From positions 1 to 55,061 of the forward strand of contig CAMJML010000022.1 of the NCBI GenBank assembly GCA_946407015.1: DNA of 55,061 nucleotides, read 5' to 3'. The stretch's first letter is position 1. Each line of letters begins with the position of its first letter. This document shows, in pieces, positions 1 through 9,849 of this stretch. The stretch comes from an uncultured Selenomonadales bacterium (GTDB lineage: Bacteria > Bacillota > Negativicutes > DSM-1736 > Dendrosporobacteraceae). The translations under genes and the position numbers were made by a program. The notes under the pieces are model-generated. The model was not told where the DNA came from. It saw only the letters and a list, made by a program, of their open reading frames with translations, and did no database searches.

Positions 1-657
<657 letters not shown>

Positions 658-698
658 CCGGGAGGCTGGGTTAATACCATCATAAATCCTATAATTTT

Positions 699-736
699 AA
701 AGGCCGTGTCTGCCGCTTTAGCAGATGCGGCCTTTT
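699..736 (+). terminator. Intrinsic terminator after the collagen-like gene
   Basis: A 15-bp stem with two mismatches (AAAGGCCG...CGGCCTTT) is closed by a short loop and followed by a T run, 41 bases after the stop codon. Confidence 0.85.
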
Positions 737-811
737 GAATTGCCTGGTGAAATATAGGAAGACCAATTGAGGCTAGTTTGAGATACTGGGTAATGAAAAA
801 GGAGGGATTGT

Positions 812-1459
812 ATGAAAACTTTGTATGCCCCCGGCTGTGCCTTAATGCTTTACAAACCCGAATTGGCACAAAAAGTATTGGATTTCTTAAACAGCCAATC
901 ACCAATACCCCGCCTCTCAACATGCTGCCGAAATGCCTCGAATATTGAGGCGGATACAGTGGTGATCAACACTTGTGCGGGGTGTGACCGGCGATATCGC
1001 GAAAACTATGCCGGAGCATCGACTAGATCGCTTTGGGAGATCTTGGCTGACAGCAGTTTTCCTTTTCCGGATTATCAGGGAGTGGAAATGTCTATTCATG
1101 ATGCCTGTCCAACTCGCAGTGAAGCCAGAGTCCATGATGCGGTTCGAAAGCTGTTGGCAAAAATGAATATCAAGCATGTTGAGCCTTCGCATACTAGAGA
1201 AAATGCAACCTGCTGCGGAGATCGCTTTTATGGCATTCTTCCGCTGGAACAAGTAAAACAGCAAATGAAGAACCGGGCTGCAGAATTTCCCCGTCAGGAT
1301 GTGGTCGTTTATTGTGTATCTTGTATCAAGGCTTTGCATATTGGCGGAAAAAATCCCCGTTATCTGGTTGATTTGTTATTTAAAGAGTCTACAGTGACCG
1401 GACATACCGATCCGGTGAGGTGGCATGCTGAATTGCAGCGCTATATTGATCAACATTAA
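812..1459 (+). CDS. HdrB-like CCG-domain (cysteine-rich) Fe-S protein
   Basis: This 215-residue protein has two cysteine-rich CCG modules. The first has C9, the C38-C39 pair and a CAGC motif near 55-58. The second has C100, a TCCG near 135 and a CVSC near 168. This is the layout of heterodisulfide reductase subunit B and related electron-transfer proteins, which bind non-cubane Fe-S clusters and reduce disulfides or pass electrons to partners. No HdrA/C or flavin partner is adjacent, so the substrate is unknown. AAGGAGGG sits well placed before the ATG. The closest relatives are probably stand-alone (Fe-S)-binding or DUF-type CCG proteins. Confidence 0.8.
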   Translation: MKTLYAPGCALMLYKPELAQKVLDFLNSQSPIPRLSTCCRNASNIEADTVVINTCAGCDRRYRENYAGASTRSLWEILADSSFPFPDYQGVEMSIHDACPTRSEARVHDAVRKLLAKMNIKHVEPSHTRENATCCGDRFYGILPLEQVKQQMKNRAAEFPRQDVVVYCVSCIKALHIGGKNPRYLVDLLFKESTVTGHTDPVRWHAELQRYIDQH

Positions 1460-1556
1460 ATAAAATCCGAGCGTACAAGGCTTACGGAAACGCTTATAAT
1501 TTCAAGTCATCATGGTCATTCTAATAAAGTCAAGAGGCCAAAAAAGGAGGCGAAAG

Positions 1557-3269
1557 ATGATTGTGACTCAGCGTACCACCCTTGTGGCAGGACTTTTATT
1601 GGCCATGTTTTTTTCTTCGCTTAATCAAACTGTTGTCGGAACCGCCATGCCAAGGATTATTGGCGAACTGGGCGGGCTAAGCATCATGACCTGGGTGACG
1701 ACAGCCTATATGCTGACTTCGACGACTATCGTGCCAATCGCCGGCAAACTTTCAGACCTTTATGGGCGACGGATTGTCTACATTGCCGGGCTCATCACCT
1801 TTATGGTGGGATCAGCCTTGTGCGGGACGAGCAGCAATATGTTTCAACTCATTGTCTATCGCGCCCTGCAAGGGCTGGGTGGAGGAATCATGATGCCTTT
1901 GGCGATGACCATTGTGGGAGATATCTTCTCACCCGAGGAACGGGGAAAATGGCAAGGCATTATGGGAGCCATTTTCGGATTAGCATCGGTGATTGGTCCG
2001 ACCATTGGCGGCTGGATTGTGGATTATTCGTCCTGGCAGTGGGTTTTTTATATCAATCTGCCGATCGGCATTTTAGCAACCGTGACCATCTATTTCGGTT
2101 TGAAAAATGAGAAAGTCCTGATCGACCGGGTGGTTATTGATTACGCGGGGGCCATTACACTGATTACCGGTACTGTGGGGCTGCTGCTGGGCTTAAATCT
2201 TAGCGGCACGGAGTATGCATGGTTTTCCTGGCAAATTCTCGGTTTGATTGGAATTTCACTTATTTCCTGGATTTTATTTATTGATTTTGAGAAAAAAGCG
2301 GCGGAGCCCATTTTGAGTTTGGCGTTATTTAAAAGCAGAATCTTTACCGTTTCAAACCTTGTCGGTTTTTTATTGGGCTTAGGCATGTTTGGGTCAACCA
2401 TGTTTTTACCGCTGTTTTTTCAAGGAGTACTGGGCATCAGTGCGACCAGTTCAGGGAACACGATGCTGCCGATGATGATCTCCATGATGCTGACCAGTGT
2501 GGTTGCCGGACGATTAGCCATTAAAGTGGCTTTTCGAACCATGTATATTGCCGGTATGTCTTTGATGTCCCTGGCCTTTTTCCTGCTCAGCACCATGACG
2601 GTGAACACCAGCCAGCTTACTGCCATGCTCTATATTTTTATTCTTGGAGTTGGAATCGGGACAGTAACGCCGGTACTGACATTGGCCGTCCAAAGCGCTT
2701 TTGGTCCGGAGCAGCGCGGCGTAGCGACTTCGGCTACCCAGTTTTTCCGCAGCATTGGCGGTACATTAGGCATTACCGTACTGGGAGCAGTTTTCAACGG
2801 CTATTCGGTTAAAGTGATGCAGCAGGAATTTTTTCCGGTCATTCAAAATACCTTCCTTTCAACTTCTGAGGCAATGGCGGCCATGCTGGCAAAAGCTCAG
2901 GCTGATCCACGCAGCTTATTTAATATCTTGTTGAGTCCGGAAGCGCTTCATGCTATGCCGGCCAATGTCCAGCAGGCCTTGCTGCCGCCGCTTAAACTGG
3001 CGTTGGCAGATTCGCTGCATATTGTTTTTTGGGTGGCGATGGTAGTCTCAATTGCCGGAATTTTGATCAGCCTGCTTATGGGCAAGGCCAAACTGCGCAC
3101 GAAAGTTGAACGTCCCATGGCTGAACAGGCTGGTGTTACCTTATATGCCGATGGACTGGCTGCAGAAATCGAGTTGGCTGCTGAGCTTGTGCCTGATCTG
3201 ATCGATGGGGATGGAGCCAAGAACAAAGCAGTCTGCCGGGGTGTTAAAAGGAAGGGTCATAATGGATAA
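1557..3269 (+). CDS. DHA2-family (EmrB/QacA) MFS drug exporter
   Basis: About 570 residues with some 14 hydrophobic segments. It contains the MFS motif A-like [10 protein letters not shown] after TM2 and the family motif C-like [10 protein letters not shown] in TM5, placing it among proton-coupled 14-TM multidrug exporters. The frame extends upstream to a GTG-type start, but the ATG at 1557 follows AAAAAGGAGG at ideal spacing and is preferred. Its last 8 bases overlap the start of the ftsH-like gene (ATG at 3262), implying translational coupling. The long C-terminal cytoplasmic tail (about 50 residues) is charged. Substrate cannot be read from sequence. Confidence 0.88.
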   Translation: MIVTQRTTLVAGLLLAMFFSSLNQTVVGTAMPRIIGELGGLSIMTWVTTAYMLTSTTIVPIAGKLSDLYGRRIVYIAGLITFMVGSALCGTSSNMFQLIVYRALQGLGGGIMMPLAMTIVGDIFSPEERGKWQGIMGAIFGLASVIGPTIGGWIVDYSSWQWVFYINLPIGILATVTIYFGLKNEKVLIDRVVIDYAGAITLITGTVGLLLGLNLSGTEYAWFSWQILGLIGISLISWILFIDFEKKAAEPILSLALFKSRIFTVSNLVGFLLGLGMFGSTMFLPLFFQGVLGISATSSGNTMLPMMISMMLTSVVAGRLAIKVAFRTMYIAGMSLMSLAFFLLSTMTVNTSQLTAMLYIFILGVGIGTVTPVLTLAVQSAFGPEQRGVATSATQFFRSIGGTLGITVLGAVFNGYSVKVMQQEFFPVIQNTFLSTSEAMAAMLAKAQADPRSLFNILLSPEALHAMPANVQQALLPPLKLALADSLHIVFWVAMVVSIAGILISLLMGKAKLRTKVERPMAEQAGVTLYADGLAAEIELAAELVPDLIDGDGAKNKAVCRGVKRKGHNG

Positions 3270-5082
3270 AAAACAAAGGAATTTTTCAACCTGGTATTTT
3301 CTTATCGCTATTTTGGCGGTATGGTTTTTTAACGACTTAATTTATAAACCGTTTATCATCCGGGAAACAGAAGTCAGCTACAATGTGTTTCTGCAGGACT
3401 TAGCGGAAAACAAGATTAATGAAGTCATATTAACCGGTGACCGCATTGTCTTTACTCTGAAGGCTACCGAAAACCAGAAGGAAACGGTGGCCAATGTTGT
3501 GGCCGTTAACGATCCCAAATTAGTGGAGCGGCTCACTGCCGCAGGGGTGGCTTTTTCCGCTCAGGCACCTACCAAGAGTTTGCTGTCCACCTTGTTAGGC
3601 TGGATTTTGCCACTGCTGCCGCTGGCCTTGATTTGGTATTTCTTATTTAAACGGATGGGCGGTGGCGGCGCCAATGCAATGTCGCTGGGCAAGAGTAAGG
3701 CCCACGAAATTCAAGGGGAAATGATTGGGGTTAAATTCCGTGATGTCGGCGGAGTCGGGGAAGCCGAAGTGGAATTGCGGGAAATTATTGAATACCTGAA
3801 AAATCCGAACAAGTTCAGCCAGATGGGAGCCAGATTACCCAAAGGGGTGCTGCTGGCCGGATCGCCCGGAACGGGAAAAACGCTGCTGGCCAAAGCCACG
3901 GCCGGTGAGGCCGGTGTTCCTTTCTTCTTCTTGACTGGTTCCAGTTTTGTGGAAATGTTTGTCGGAGTTGGTGCGGCCAGAGTCCGTGACCTTTTTCAAC
4001 AGGCTCAGCAAAAAGCCCCTTGTATTATTTTTATTGATGAAATTGATGCCATTGGACAGGCCCGTACCAGTGTAGGCCGCTTAGGCGGCAATAGTGAACA
4101 GGAAAATACGCTGAACCAGCTCTTGGCTGAAATGGACGGCTTCAAGGCTAATTCCGGTGTAGTCATTATGGCAGCCACCAACCGTCCGGAAATTCTGGAC
4201 CAAGCCCTCATTCGCCCCGGCCGTTTTGACCGGCAAATCCAGGTTACCTTGCCCACTGAACCGGGCCGTCTGGAAATCCTTAATATTCATACCCGGAACA
4301 TGCCGCTCAGTCCTGATGTTGATCTGGAGCGGCTGGCTAAAATAACGGCAGGCTTTTCCGGTGCCGAGCTGGCCAATATTGCCAATGAGGCCTCGTTATT
4401 AGCCATCCGGCGCGCTTCCAATACTATTGCGATGGCCGATTTTGATCTGGCCATTGAGCGGGTTGTGGCCGGGTTGCAGCGGAAGACGCCGCTGTCGGAT
4501 GACATTCGTACCAAAGTGGCTTATCATGAGGTGGGTCATGCTCTGACCGCCTACTATCTTCCGGGAACCGATCCTGTGCACAAAATCAGTATTATCCCAA
4601 CTGCCAAAGGGGCTTTGGGTTATACCATGCAGATGCCGGAGGAAGACCGTTATCTGATTGGCGAGAATGAGCTAAAAGCCCGGATGGCCGTGATGCTGGG
4701 CGGAAGAGCGGCCGAACTGATTATTTTCGCGGAAGCCTCCACAGGAGCTTCCAATGATCTGCAGCGGGCGACCGAGATGGCCCGGCGGATGGTGACCGAA
4801 TTTGGCATGTCCTCGAAATTAGGCCCGGTCCGTTATGCCGCGGCGGCCGGAGCTTACTTGCAGAGCGGAATTTCAAGCCGGGAAGATTTAAGCCCGGCAA
4901 CGGTAGCCTGTATTGATGAAGAAATTCATCGCCTGTTAGAGGATGCTCAGAAAACAGCCCATCACATTTTAACCGAACATCTGGAAGGATTACATGCCGC
5001 TGCACGTTTTCTCAAGGATAAAGAAGTGATTTCCGGCGATCAGTTGGCGGCTCTTGTCAGTACACTGCCTGTATCCTCATAA
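3262..5082 (+). CDS. ftsH: FtsH-type ATP-dependent zinc metalloprotease
   Basis: A 606-residue membrane AAA+ protease. It has TM1 at about 10-28, a small extracytoplasmic domain, TM2 at about 108-130, Walker A GSPGTGKT at 200-207, Walker B IIFIDEID at 255-262 and an SRH region. The zinc site is HEVGH at 422-426, with a third ligand Asp in the ASNDLQ motif, so all catalytic residues are present. FtsH hexamers extract and degrade misfolded membrane proteins. A GTG-type start upstream at 3205 is possible, but the ATG at 3262 has AAGGAAGG in front and conventional N-terminal sequence. The gene overlaps the MFS exporter and is unlinked to the usual tilS-hpt partners, so it may be a second paralogue. 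Confidence 0.93.
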   Translation: MDKKQRNFSTWYFLIAILAVWFFNDLIYKPFIIRETEVSYNVFLQDLAENKINEVILTGDRIVFTLKATENQKETVANVVAVNDPKLVERLTAAGVAFSAQAPTKSLLSTLLGWILPLLPLALIWYFLFKRMGGGGANAMSLGKSKAHEIQGEMIGVKFRDVGGVGEAEVELREIIEYLKNPNKFSQMGARLPKGVLLAGSPGTGKTLLAKATAGEAGVPFFFLTGSSFVEMFVGVGAARVRDLFQQAQQKAPCIIFIDEIDAIGQARTSVGRLGGNSEQENTLNQLLAEMDGFKANSGVVIMAATNRPEILDQALIRPGRFDRQIQVTLPTEPGRLEILNIHTRNMPLSPDVDLERLAKITAGFSGAELANIANEASLLAIRRASNTIAMADFDLAIERVVAGLQRKTPLSDDIRTKVAYHEVGHALTAYYLPGTDPVHKISIIPTAKGALGYTMQMPEEDRYLIGENELKARMAVMLGGRAAELIIFAEASTGASNDLQRATEMARRMVTEFGMSSKLGPVRYAAAAGAYLQSGISSREDLSPATVACIDEEIHRLLEDAQKTAHHILTEHLEGLHAAARFLKDKEVISGDQLAALVSTLPVSS

Positions 5083-5124
5083 AACATAAACCGGCAAGCC
5101 ATCAGGCTTGCCGGTTTATGTTTT
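5081..5124. terminator. Bidirectional terminator between ftsH and the PNPOx-like gene
   Basis: A perfect 20-bp stem (5081-5100 with 5105-5124) closes a 4-nt loop. It begins within the ftsH stop codon and carries A/T runs on both flanks, so it can serve both converging genes. Confidence 0.92.
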
Positions 5125-5159
5125 ATGAGGGACGGAGAAGTGGCTGCAAGTGCATCCCC

Positions 5160-5537
5160 TCACAGCATTTTCTTGGCCGAGGTTACGGTGACTTCCAGCA
5201 CCGCCCGAATCCAGGAAAACTTTTCTTTCATGTGATCAAATTCCTGGCCTGAGGTGAGGAAACGGGTCGTGCCTTTTACGATAAAGCCTGTTCCTTTGCC
5301 GCGATAGCCTTCGACTTCCCGGCTGGCAATCGACAAAGTCAACTCATTCTGGGCTGCGAGATTTTTTTCGGTTTTCTGATAACCGGCAGCCGGAATAAGC
5401 AGTTTGTCGGCGTCGGTGACGGTGATATAACTGTTCCAGGTGTTGACTAAGTGAGACCCGTCTGCGCCGTTGCTAACCATGGATACAGCCCCGTCAACAG
5501 GGTGGGAAAGAATCGCCAATAGTTTTTCATTTAGCAT
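5160..5537 (-). CDS. Pyridoxamine 5'-phosphate oxidase-like flavin-binding protein
   Basis: A 125-residue single-domain split-barrel protein of the PNPOx-like FMN-binding superfamily. A recognisable stretch is a VNTWNSYITV strand followed by the LLIPAAGYQKTEKNL region, common in small Firmicute members. Catalysis is not proven: family members include FMN reductases, haem-degrading and cofactor-binding proteins. AAAGGATG precedes the ATG. It is divergent from a MocR/PdxR-type regulator, a common arrangement in which the PLP-binding regulator controls a B6- or flavin-linked gene. Confidence 0.8.
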   Translation of the reverse strand: MLNEKLLAILSHPVDGAVSMVSNGADGSHLVNTWNSYITVTDADKLLIPAAGYQKTEKNLAAQNELTLSIASREVEGYRGKGTGFIVKGTTRFLTSGQEFDHMKEKFSWIRAVLEVTVTSAKKML

Positions 5538-5653
5538 GGGGAATCATCCTTTCAGGTTTTGTCTGTGTCAGATAGTCCTATTGTACCCGGAACTTGTCCC
5601 CGGTAGTAGTGGCAGTTTTATAAAAAAATCAGGGGGCAGTTTGCCGGGGATTC

Positions 5654-5683
5654 TTGACATTTCCTCATAACGGTCGCTATAAT
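5654..5683 (+). promoter_or_regulatory. Sigma-A promoter of the MocR gene
   Basis: TTGACA (5654-5659), an 18-bp spacer and a perfect TATAAT (5678-5683) lie 28 bases before the regulator's start. The divergent PNPOx-like gene starts 117 bases away, so autoregulation would place the operator here. Confidence 0.8.
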
Positions 5684-5711
5684 GGCGCTAATGAAATTTA
5701 CCTGACAGGCG

Positions 5712-7139
5712 GTGGTGAACCTGTTTATCCTGGATTATCCTGATCGCCGGCCGCTTCATATGAAGCTGTACAATCAACTGAAAGAGCAAATTCTGACCGA
5801 GAAGCTGCCGCCAGGAGCAAAGCTGCCGTCAGTCAGGCAGTTGGCGGCAGAATTGGCTGTCAGCCGCAATACCGTTGACTATGCCTATGCGCAACTGTGT
5901 ACAGAAGGTTTTATCTATAGCAAAAGCCGAAGTGGCTATTATGTATCCTCGCTGGAGCAGGAGTGTAAGGTTCGTCCCTCTAGTCCGCCCGTCGGTCTTA
6001 TCCGGGAACGGATTAATGCTCAAAAGAATTTTGAATTCGATTTTCACCCGGCCAGCCTTTCGCCAGAGAGCTTTCCGGATAAACTGTGGCGCAAGCTGAC
6101 GGCAGAAAGCTTAAGCGAAAAATCCGAACAGTTTACAGCCTATTGCGACCCACAGGGAGAGTTGGATTTACGCTTGCAAATTCAGGGCTATTTGGAACGC
6201 TTTCGCGGAGTGTCCTGCAGTCCTGAGCAGATTGTTATTTGTTCAGGACTGCAGGACAGCCTGGCCGTTATTGCCCAGCTGTTACAGGCCGAACATGCAT
6301 CTTTAGCAGTTGAGAATCCAGGACATTGGCTGCCGGGGACAGTTTTTCAAAGGTATGCGTTCACGGTCCACTCCGTTCCTGTTCAGCCGGACGGGTTAGA
6401 TTTGGACTGTCTGCAGCAAACGGCTAGCACCGTTGTCTATATCACGCCTTCGCACCAGTTTCCTTTTGGCTATGTAATGCCGGTGGAAAAGCGGTTAAAG
6501 CTCATTCAGTGGATGGAACATACTGGAGGCGTGATTATTGAGGATGACTACGACAGTGAACTTCGGTATCATGGCAAGCCAATTCCGGCTTTGCAGGGGT
6601 TGTACCCGGAAGGCGGCATCATTTATGTCGGTACCTTTGCCAAAGTCCTGTCTCCGGCATTGCGTGTCAGCTATATGGTATTGCCCGATGCCTTGCTGCC
6701 GCACTATCATCAGTTGTTCCGGCAATATGCTCCCGCTGTTTCGCTTCTGGAGCAAAAAACCTTGTATCACTTTATGATGCAAGGCTACTGGGAACGCCAT
6801 CTCCGTACCATGAGGACCCGCTATAAAAGAAAGCATGATGCCCTTTTGCAGGCCGTTCAGCACTATTTTGGCAGCCGGGCCAGCATTCTTGGACAGGGAG
6901 CAGGGCTGCATATTGTACTCAAATTAATTGACTGCCCTTTCTCCGAGCCGGAGCTTATTCGCCGGGCTGAGGATCAGCTTGTCCGGTTGTTTCCGGTTTC
7001 GGAGACTTATTCCGGAGGCAATCCGGAGGCCCATATCATGCTTGGTTTTGGCCGAATGAACCCCGAACAATTGGAAAAAGGCGTTGCGCGTTTGGCGCAT
7101 GCCTGGCTGGATGACAAGGAGTATTGCTCTCCTGAATGA
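5712..7139 (+). CDS. MocR/PdxR-family transcriptional regulator (GntR HTH fused to aminotransferase fold)
   Basis: 475 residues. The N-terminal winged helix (about 15-75) shows the GntR pattern LPSVRQLAAELAVSRNTV. The C-terminal two-thirds is a fold-type I aminotransferase-like domain, with IIEDDYDSELRY before the PLP site and the Schiff-base lysine at about 311 in TFAKVLSP. Such regulators bind PLP and typically sense B6 status or amino-compound metabolism. Start is GTG at 5712 or 5715. The divergent PNPOx-like gene is the obvious target. A terminator follows at 7160. Confidence 0.88.
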   Translation: MVNLFILDYPDRRPLHMKLYNQLKEQILTEKLPPGAKLPSVRQLAAELAVSRNTVDYAYAQLCTEGFIYSKSRSGYYVSSLEQECKVRPSSPPVGLIRERINAQKNFEFDFHPASLSPESFPDKLWRKLTAESLSEKSEQFTAYCDPQGELDLRLQIQGYLERFRGVSCSPEQIVICSGLQDSLAVIAQLLQAEHASLAVENPGHWLPGTVFQRYAFTVHSVPVQPDGLDLDCLQQTASTVVYITPSHQFPFGYVMPVEKRLKLIQWMEHTGGVIIEDDYDSELRYHGKPIPALQGLYPEGGIIYVGTFAKVLSPALRVSYMVLPDALLPHYHQLFRQYAPAVSLLEQKTLYHFMMQGYWERHLRTMRTRYKRKHDALLQAVQHYFGSRASILGQGAGLHIVLKLIDCPFSEPELIRRAEDQLVRLFPVSETYSGGNPEAHIMLGFGRMNPEQLEKGVARLAHAWLDDKEYCSPE

Positions 7140-7159
7140 CCTATTGAGGATGAAGGTAG

Positions 7160-7193
7160 AAGGTTCGCCGCTTTTGAGCTGCGGACCTTTTTT
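7160..7193 (+). terminator. Terminator after the MocR gene
   Basis: An imperfect 12-bp stem (AAGGTTCGCCGC against GCTGCGGACCTT) is followed by seven T. The remaining 220 bases to the next gene are AT-rich with no ORF or clear promoter. Confidence 0.75.
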
Positions 7194-7416
7194 ATTGTAT
7201 GAAGCAGCAGCCATCGAGGGTTCTGCCTAGGAATAATTTTGGGAATTGTAGTAAAAAGCAATCCAATTAAATGGATAAATATGCTAAAATTAGAAAAGTA
7301 TGCTTATTGATTACTATGACATAGGAGTGGTGTCCATTGCACAAATTTTTTGATCACAGCAGATAAAGCACCAACTGTATTCTTAGCGGAACGTGAGATG
7401 GAGGACCAGCAGTTAT

Positions 7417-9177
7417 ATGTTAAATAAACTTATTGGCAATGAGACTGACTATCGAATTGAGCACAGGCTCTTGAATGTGGTGCTGCTTTTTGGGATGATC
7501 ACGTCATTCTGGAGTACTGCAATCAATTATATCTTAGGCGTTGGCAATCCGCCGGTTATTGCTTGCGCTGTAAGCGCTTTGCTGCTTGGGCTGATTTATT
7601 ATTTGTCTTTGGTCAAAAAATTGTATCAATTTTGCATGATATTTTTAATCCTAATCACCCTTTTTGCTATTATACCGATTGTTTGGGTTTATAATGGCGG
7701 GACCCTTGGCAGTGTACCCATCTATGTCGTACTATTTTCATCCATCGGAGCCATTCTGTTTAATGGAGTTAGACGAGTGCTGATTATTTTAGCCTTAATG
7801 GTCATCACCAATGTGCTGTTAATCACGGAATATCAAAATCCCCTGATCATTCGCCAGTATCCCAATGACCTAGTGCGGTATATGGATGTCTCTGTCGGCA
7901 TGATGACTACCATGATCGCGAATGCTTGTTTATTTATGATCGTGCTCTCTTTCTATAAGAATGAGCATAAAAAAGCGGTTTCCTATTTAGCTGAATTAGA
8001 GAAGCAAAAGCTCGGGCTGGAGTACAAAAATTATTTAACGGCGGCGAATGAAAGGCTGCAGCAGGAAATCGATGAGCGTAAACAGGCGGAACTGCTGCTG
8101 AGAGATAAAAACCAACAGTTGAAATATGAAATTGCCGAACGTTTTCGGGCTGAAAAAGAGGCCAGAGAGCAAAAAAGGCAGTTGGAGACTATTCTGCTGA
8201 ATTCCCCTGACATCATTGCCCGGTATGATTTAGAAGGGCGACAAACCTATATCAGCGAAGCGGCCAGAACGATTAGCCTTGAGCCGCATGAGGAAAAAGA
8301 AGTCATCGATCATTTTTATTTAAATGACTGGAACAAATACTTTTGCCTGGTATTAACGGAAAAGCAAGCCGTGGAATTTGATATGGAGTGCTATATTGCC
8401 AATCACAAAAAGGTGTTTTTTGTCCGCCTGGTACCGGAATTCGATGATGATAAAGTCATGAAATCCATTTTAGGTTTTTTTAGTGACATAACTTCGCTGA
8501 AAAGAGTGGAAAAGGAAATGGCCCGGCTGGACCGGCTGGACATCATTGGCCAAATGGCTGCCAGTATCGGGCATGAGGTCCGTAATCCCATGACGACTGT
8601 ACGCGGGTTTCTGCAGCTGTTTGGCCGCAAAGGCGGATTTTCAGACTATCGTGATGAGTTCAGCCTGATGATTAGTGAACTGGACAGGGCGAACGAAATC
8701 ATTACTGAATTTTTATCACTGGCCAAGAATAAGGCCATTTGTTTAAATCAGACATGCTTGAATCACTTAATTCATGCCGTTTATCCCCTGTTAAAGGCCA
8801 ATGCACTGGAGCAAGGGCACGAAATTGATCTGGACTTGGGAGACATCCAGCAAGTTCTGATTGACGAAAAAGAAATTAGGCAGCTGATTTTTAATCTGGC
8901 CCGTAACGGTTTTGAGGCCATCAAATCACGCGGAAAGCTGATTATCAAAACCTATCAGGACGGCAGCATTGTCAAGCTGGCGGTACAGGATAACGGAACA
9001 GGAATTCCACCGGAAGTGCAAAAACAATTAGGTACTCCATTTGTTACCACCAAGGAGAAAGGGACGGGCCTGGGGCTGCCGGTTTGTTATCGTATTGTGG
9101 AGCGTCATAATGCCAAACTGGAATTTGAAACCGGTGCGACAGGAACTACCTTTACTATTTTATTTCATCCGCAATAA
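7417..9177 (+). CDS. Membrane sensor histidine kinase with PAS domain (sporulation-kinase type)
   Basis: 586 residues. An N-terminal membrane region of about six helices (20-190) is followed by a charged coiled coil (about 190-255), a PAS domain (about 260-360), a HisKA dimerisation domain with phospho-acceptor H386 in IGHEVRNPMTTVRG, and an HATPase_c domain (NLARNGFEAI, DNGTGIPPE, GTGLGL). The H-box wording is that of the Bacillus KinA-E/Spo0B-type soluble-output kinases that feed a phosphorelay. No response regulator is adjacent. ATG at 7417 is preferred over an upstream GTG at 7393, with TGGAGG 12 bases ahead. A second kinase at 43273 shares its H-box and neighbouring sequence. Confidence 0.88.
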   Translation: MLNKLIGNETDYRIEHRLLNVVLLFGMITSFWSTAINYILGVGNPPVIACAVSALLLGLIYYLSLVKKLYQFCMIFLILITLFAIIPIVWVYNGGTLGSVPIYVVLFSSIGAILFNGVRRVLIILALMVITNVLLITEYQNPLIIRQYPNDLVRYMDVSVGMMTTMIANACLFMIVLSFYKNEHKKAVSYLAELEKQKLGLEYKNYLTAANERLQQEIDERKQAELLLRDKNQQLKYEIAERFRAEKEAREQKRQLETILLNSPDIIARYDLEGRQTYISEAARTISLEPHEEKEVIDHFYLNDWNKYFCLVLTEKQAVEFDMECYIANHKKVFFVRLVPEFDDDKVMKSILGFFSDITSLKRVEKEMARLDRLDIIGQMAASIGHEVRNPMTTVRGFLQLFGRKGGFSDYRDEFSLMISELDRANEIITEFLSLAKNKAICLNQTCLNHLIHAVYPLLKANALEQGHEIDLDLGDIQQVLIDEKEIRQLIFNLARNGFEAIKSRGKLIIKTYQDGSIVKLAVQDNGTGIPPEVQKQLGTPFVTTKEKGTGLGLPVCYRIVERHNAKLEFETGATGTTFTILFHPQ

Positions 9178-9196
9178 GCCGGGTGCTGCCAGGCTC

Positions 9197-9227
9197 TTGA
9201 CTTTGAGTGCACTTTAAGGTGTATGAT
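9197..9227 (+). promoter_or_regulatory. MerR-type promoter/operator upstream of the merR-like gene
   Basis: TTGACT (9197-9202) and TATGAT (9222-9227) are separated by 19 bp, the overlong spacer typical of MerR-activated promoters. The spacer contains an imperfect dyad, CTTTGAGTGCACTTTAAGG. A closely related copy stands at 9758 before the next gene. Confidence 0.8.
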
Positions 9228-9272
9228 AAACAAAATATGCTGTATTGAGCGGATGACTGGAGGGTTGCCCCT

Positions 9273-9680
9273 GTGCATTACACCATCAAACAGGTAGCCG
9301 AAAAACTGGAATTGACGGCTTATACACTACGATATTATGAGAGGGAGGGTTTGCTTCCCTTTGTCGAGCGTGATCCTCATGGCAATCGTGTCTTTCGTGA
9401 TGCGGATATTGAATGGGTGCTGCTCATTCGCTGTTTGCGTGATACCGGCATGTCTGTTGCCGAAATTAAGCGGTACGTGCTTCTCTGTCAGGAGGGAGAC
9501 GAAACCATTGAGGTGCGCCGGCAGATTATGCTGGACCATAAACGGGAAGTAGAGCAAAAGATCCTGCAAATGAAACTGTATCTGGATAAAATCAATAAAA
9601 AACTTCATTATTATGATCATTTTGTTGTCGGGCAAGATATTGATTGCTGCAATCCTAAGTACAAAACCAGGGCTAAATAA
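9273..9680 (+). CDS. MerR-family transcriptional regulator
   Basis: 135 residues. The N-terminal winged HTH (1-70) carries the family pattern YTIKQVAEKLELTAYTLRYY plus EREGLLPF. A dimerisation helix (about 80-120) follows, and a short tail has CC near 127-128. It is closest to the small Firmicute MerR regulators that answer aldehydes or electrophiles (AdhR-like); metal sensing is not supported by a clear cysteine set. It starts with GTG, with GGAGGG upstream. MerR proteins untwist 19-bp-spacer promoters, and such promoters precede both this gene and the DUF362 gene, so it likely controls both. Confidence 0.9.
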   Translation: MHYTIKQVAEKLELTAYTLRYYEREGLLPFVERDPHGNRVFRDADIEWVLLIRCLRDTGMSVAEIKRYVLLCQEGDETIEVRRQIMLDHKREVEQKILQMKLYLDKINKKLHYYDHFVVGQDIDCCNPKYKTRAK

Positions 9681-9698
9681 CCACGAGAAATCATCAAG

Positions 9699-9727
9699 GT
9701 ATAGACAAATCTGTCTATGCTTTTTTA
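9699..9727 (+). terminator. Terminator after the merR-like gene
   Basis: Stem ATAGACA/TGTCTAT (9701-9707 with 9712-9718) with a 4-nt loop, followed by a run of T. It separates the regulator from its putative second target. Confidence 0.8.
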
Positions 9728-9757
9728 TTTCTTATGCCTTACTTGTGCGGAAAGCTA

Positions 9758-9788
9758 TTGACCTTCAGTACGCTCTAAGGTGTAGTCT
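9758..9788 (+). promoter_or_regulatory. Second MerR-type promoter/operator, upstream of the DUF362 ferredoxin gene
   Basis: TTGACC (9758-9763) and TAGTCT (9783-9788) again have a 19-bp spacer. The dyad CCTTCAGTACGCTCTAAGG matches the site at 9197 in both arms. The weak -10 fits an activator-dependent promoter. Confidence 0.8.
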
Positions 9789-9849
9789 GGGAATAGCTTG
9801 CTGGATTTTTGCCGGCAGCACGGATCGCATTGAAGGAGGATACAAAAGC

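Noticed and set aside
3205-3261. Longer N-terminus for the FtsH-like protein
   Set aside because: The extension lies within the MFS coding region, has no ribosome site, and would put charged residues before TM1 that FtsH does not have.
9613-9849. Longer N-terminus for the DUF362 protein
   Set aside because: It would cover the merR terminator and the 19-bp-spacer promoter; ATG 9850 has a strong ribosome site.
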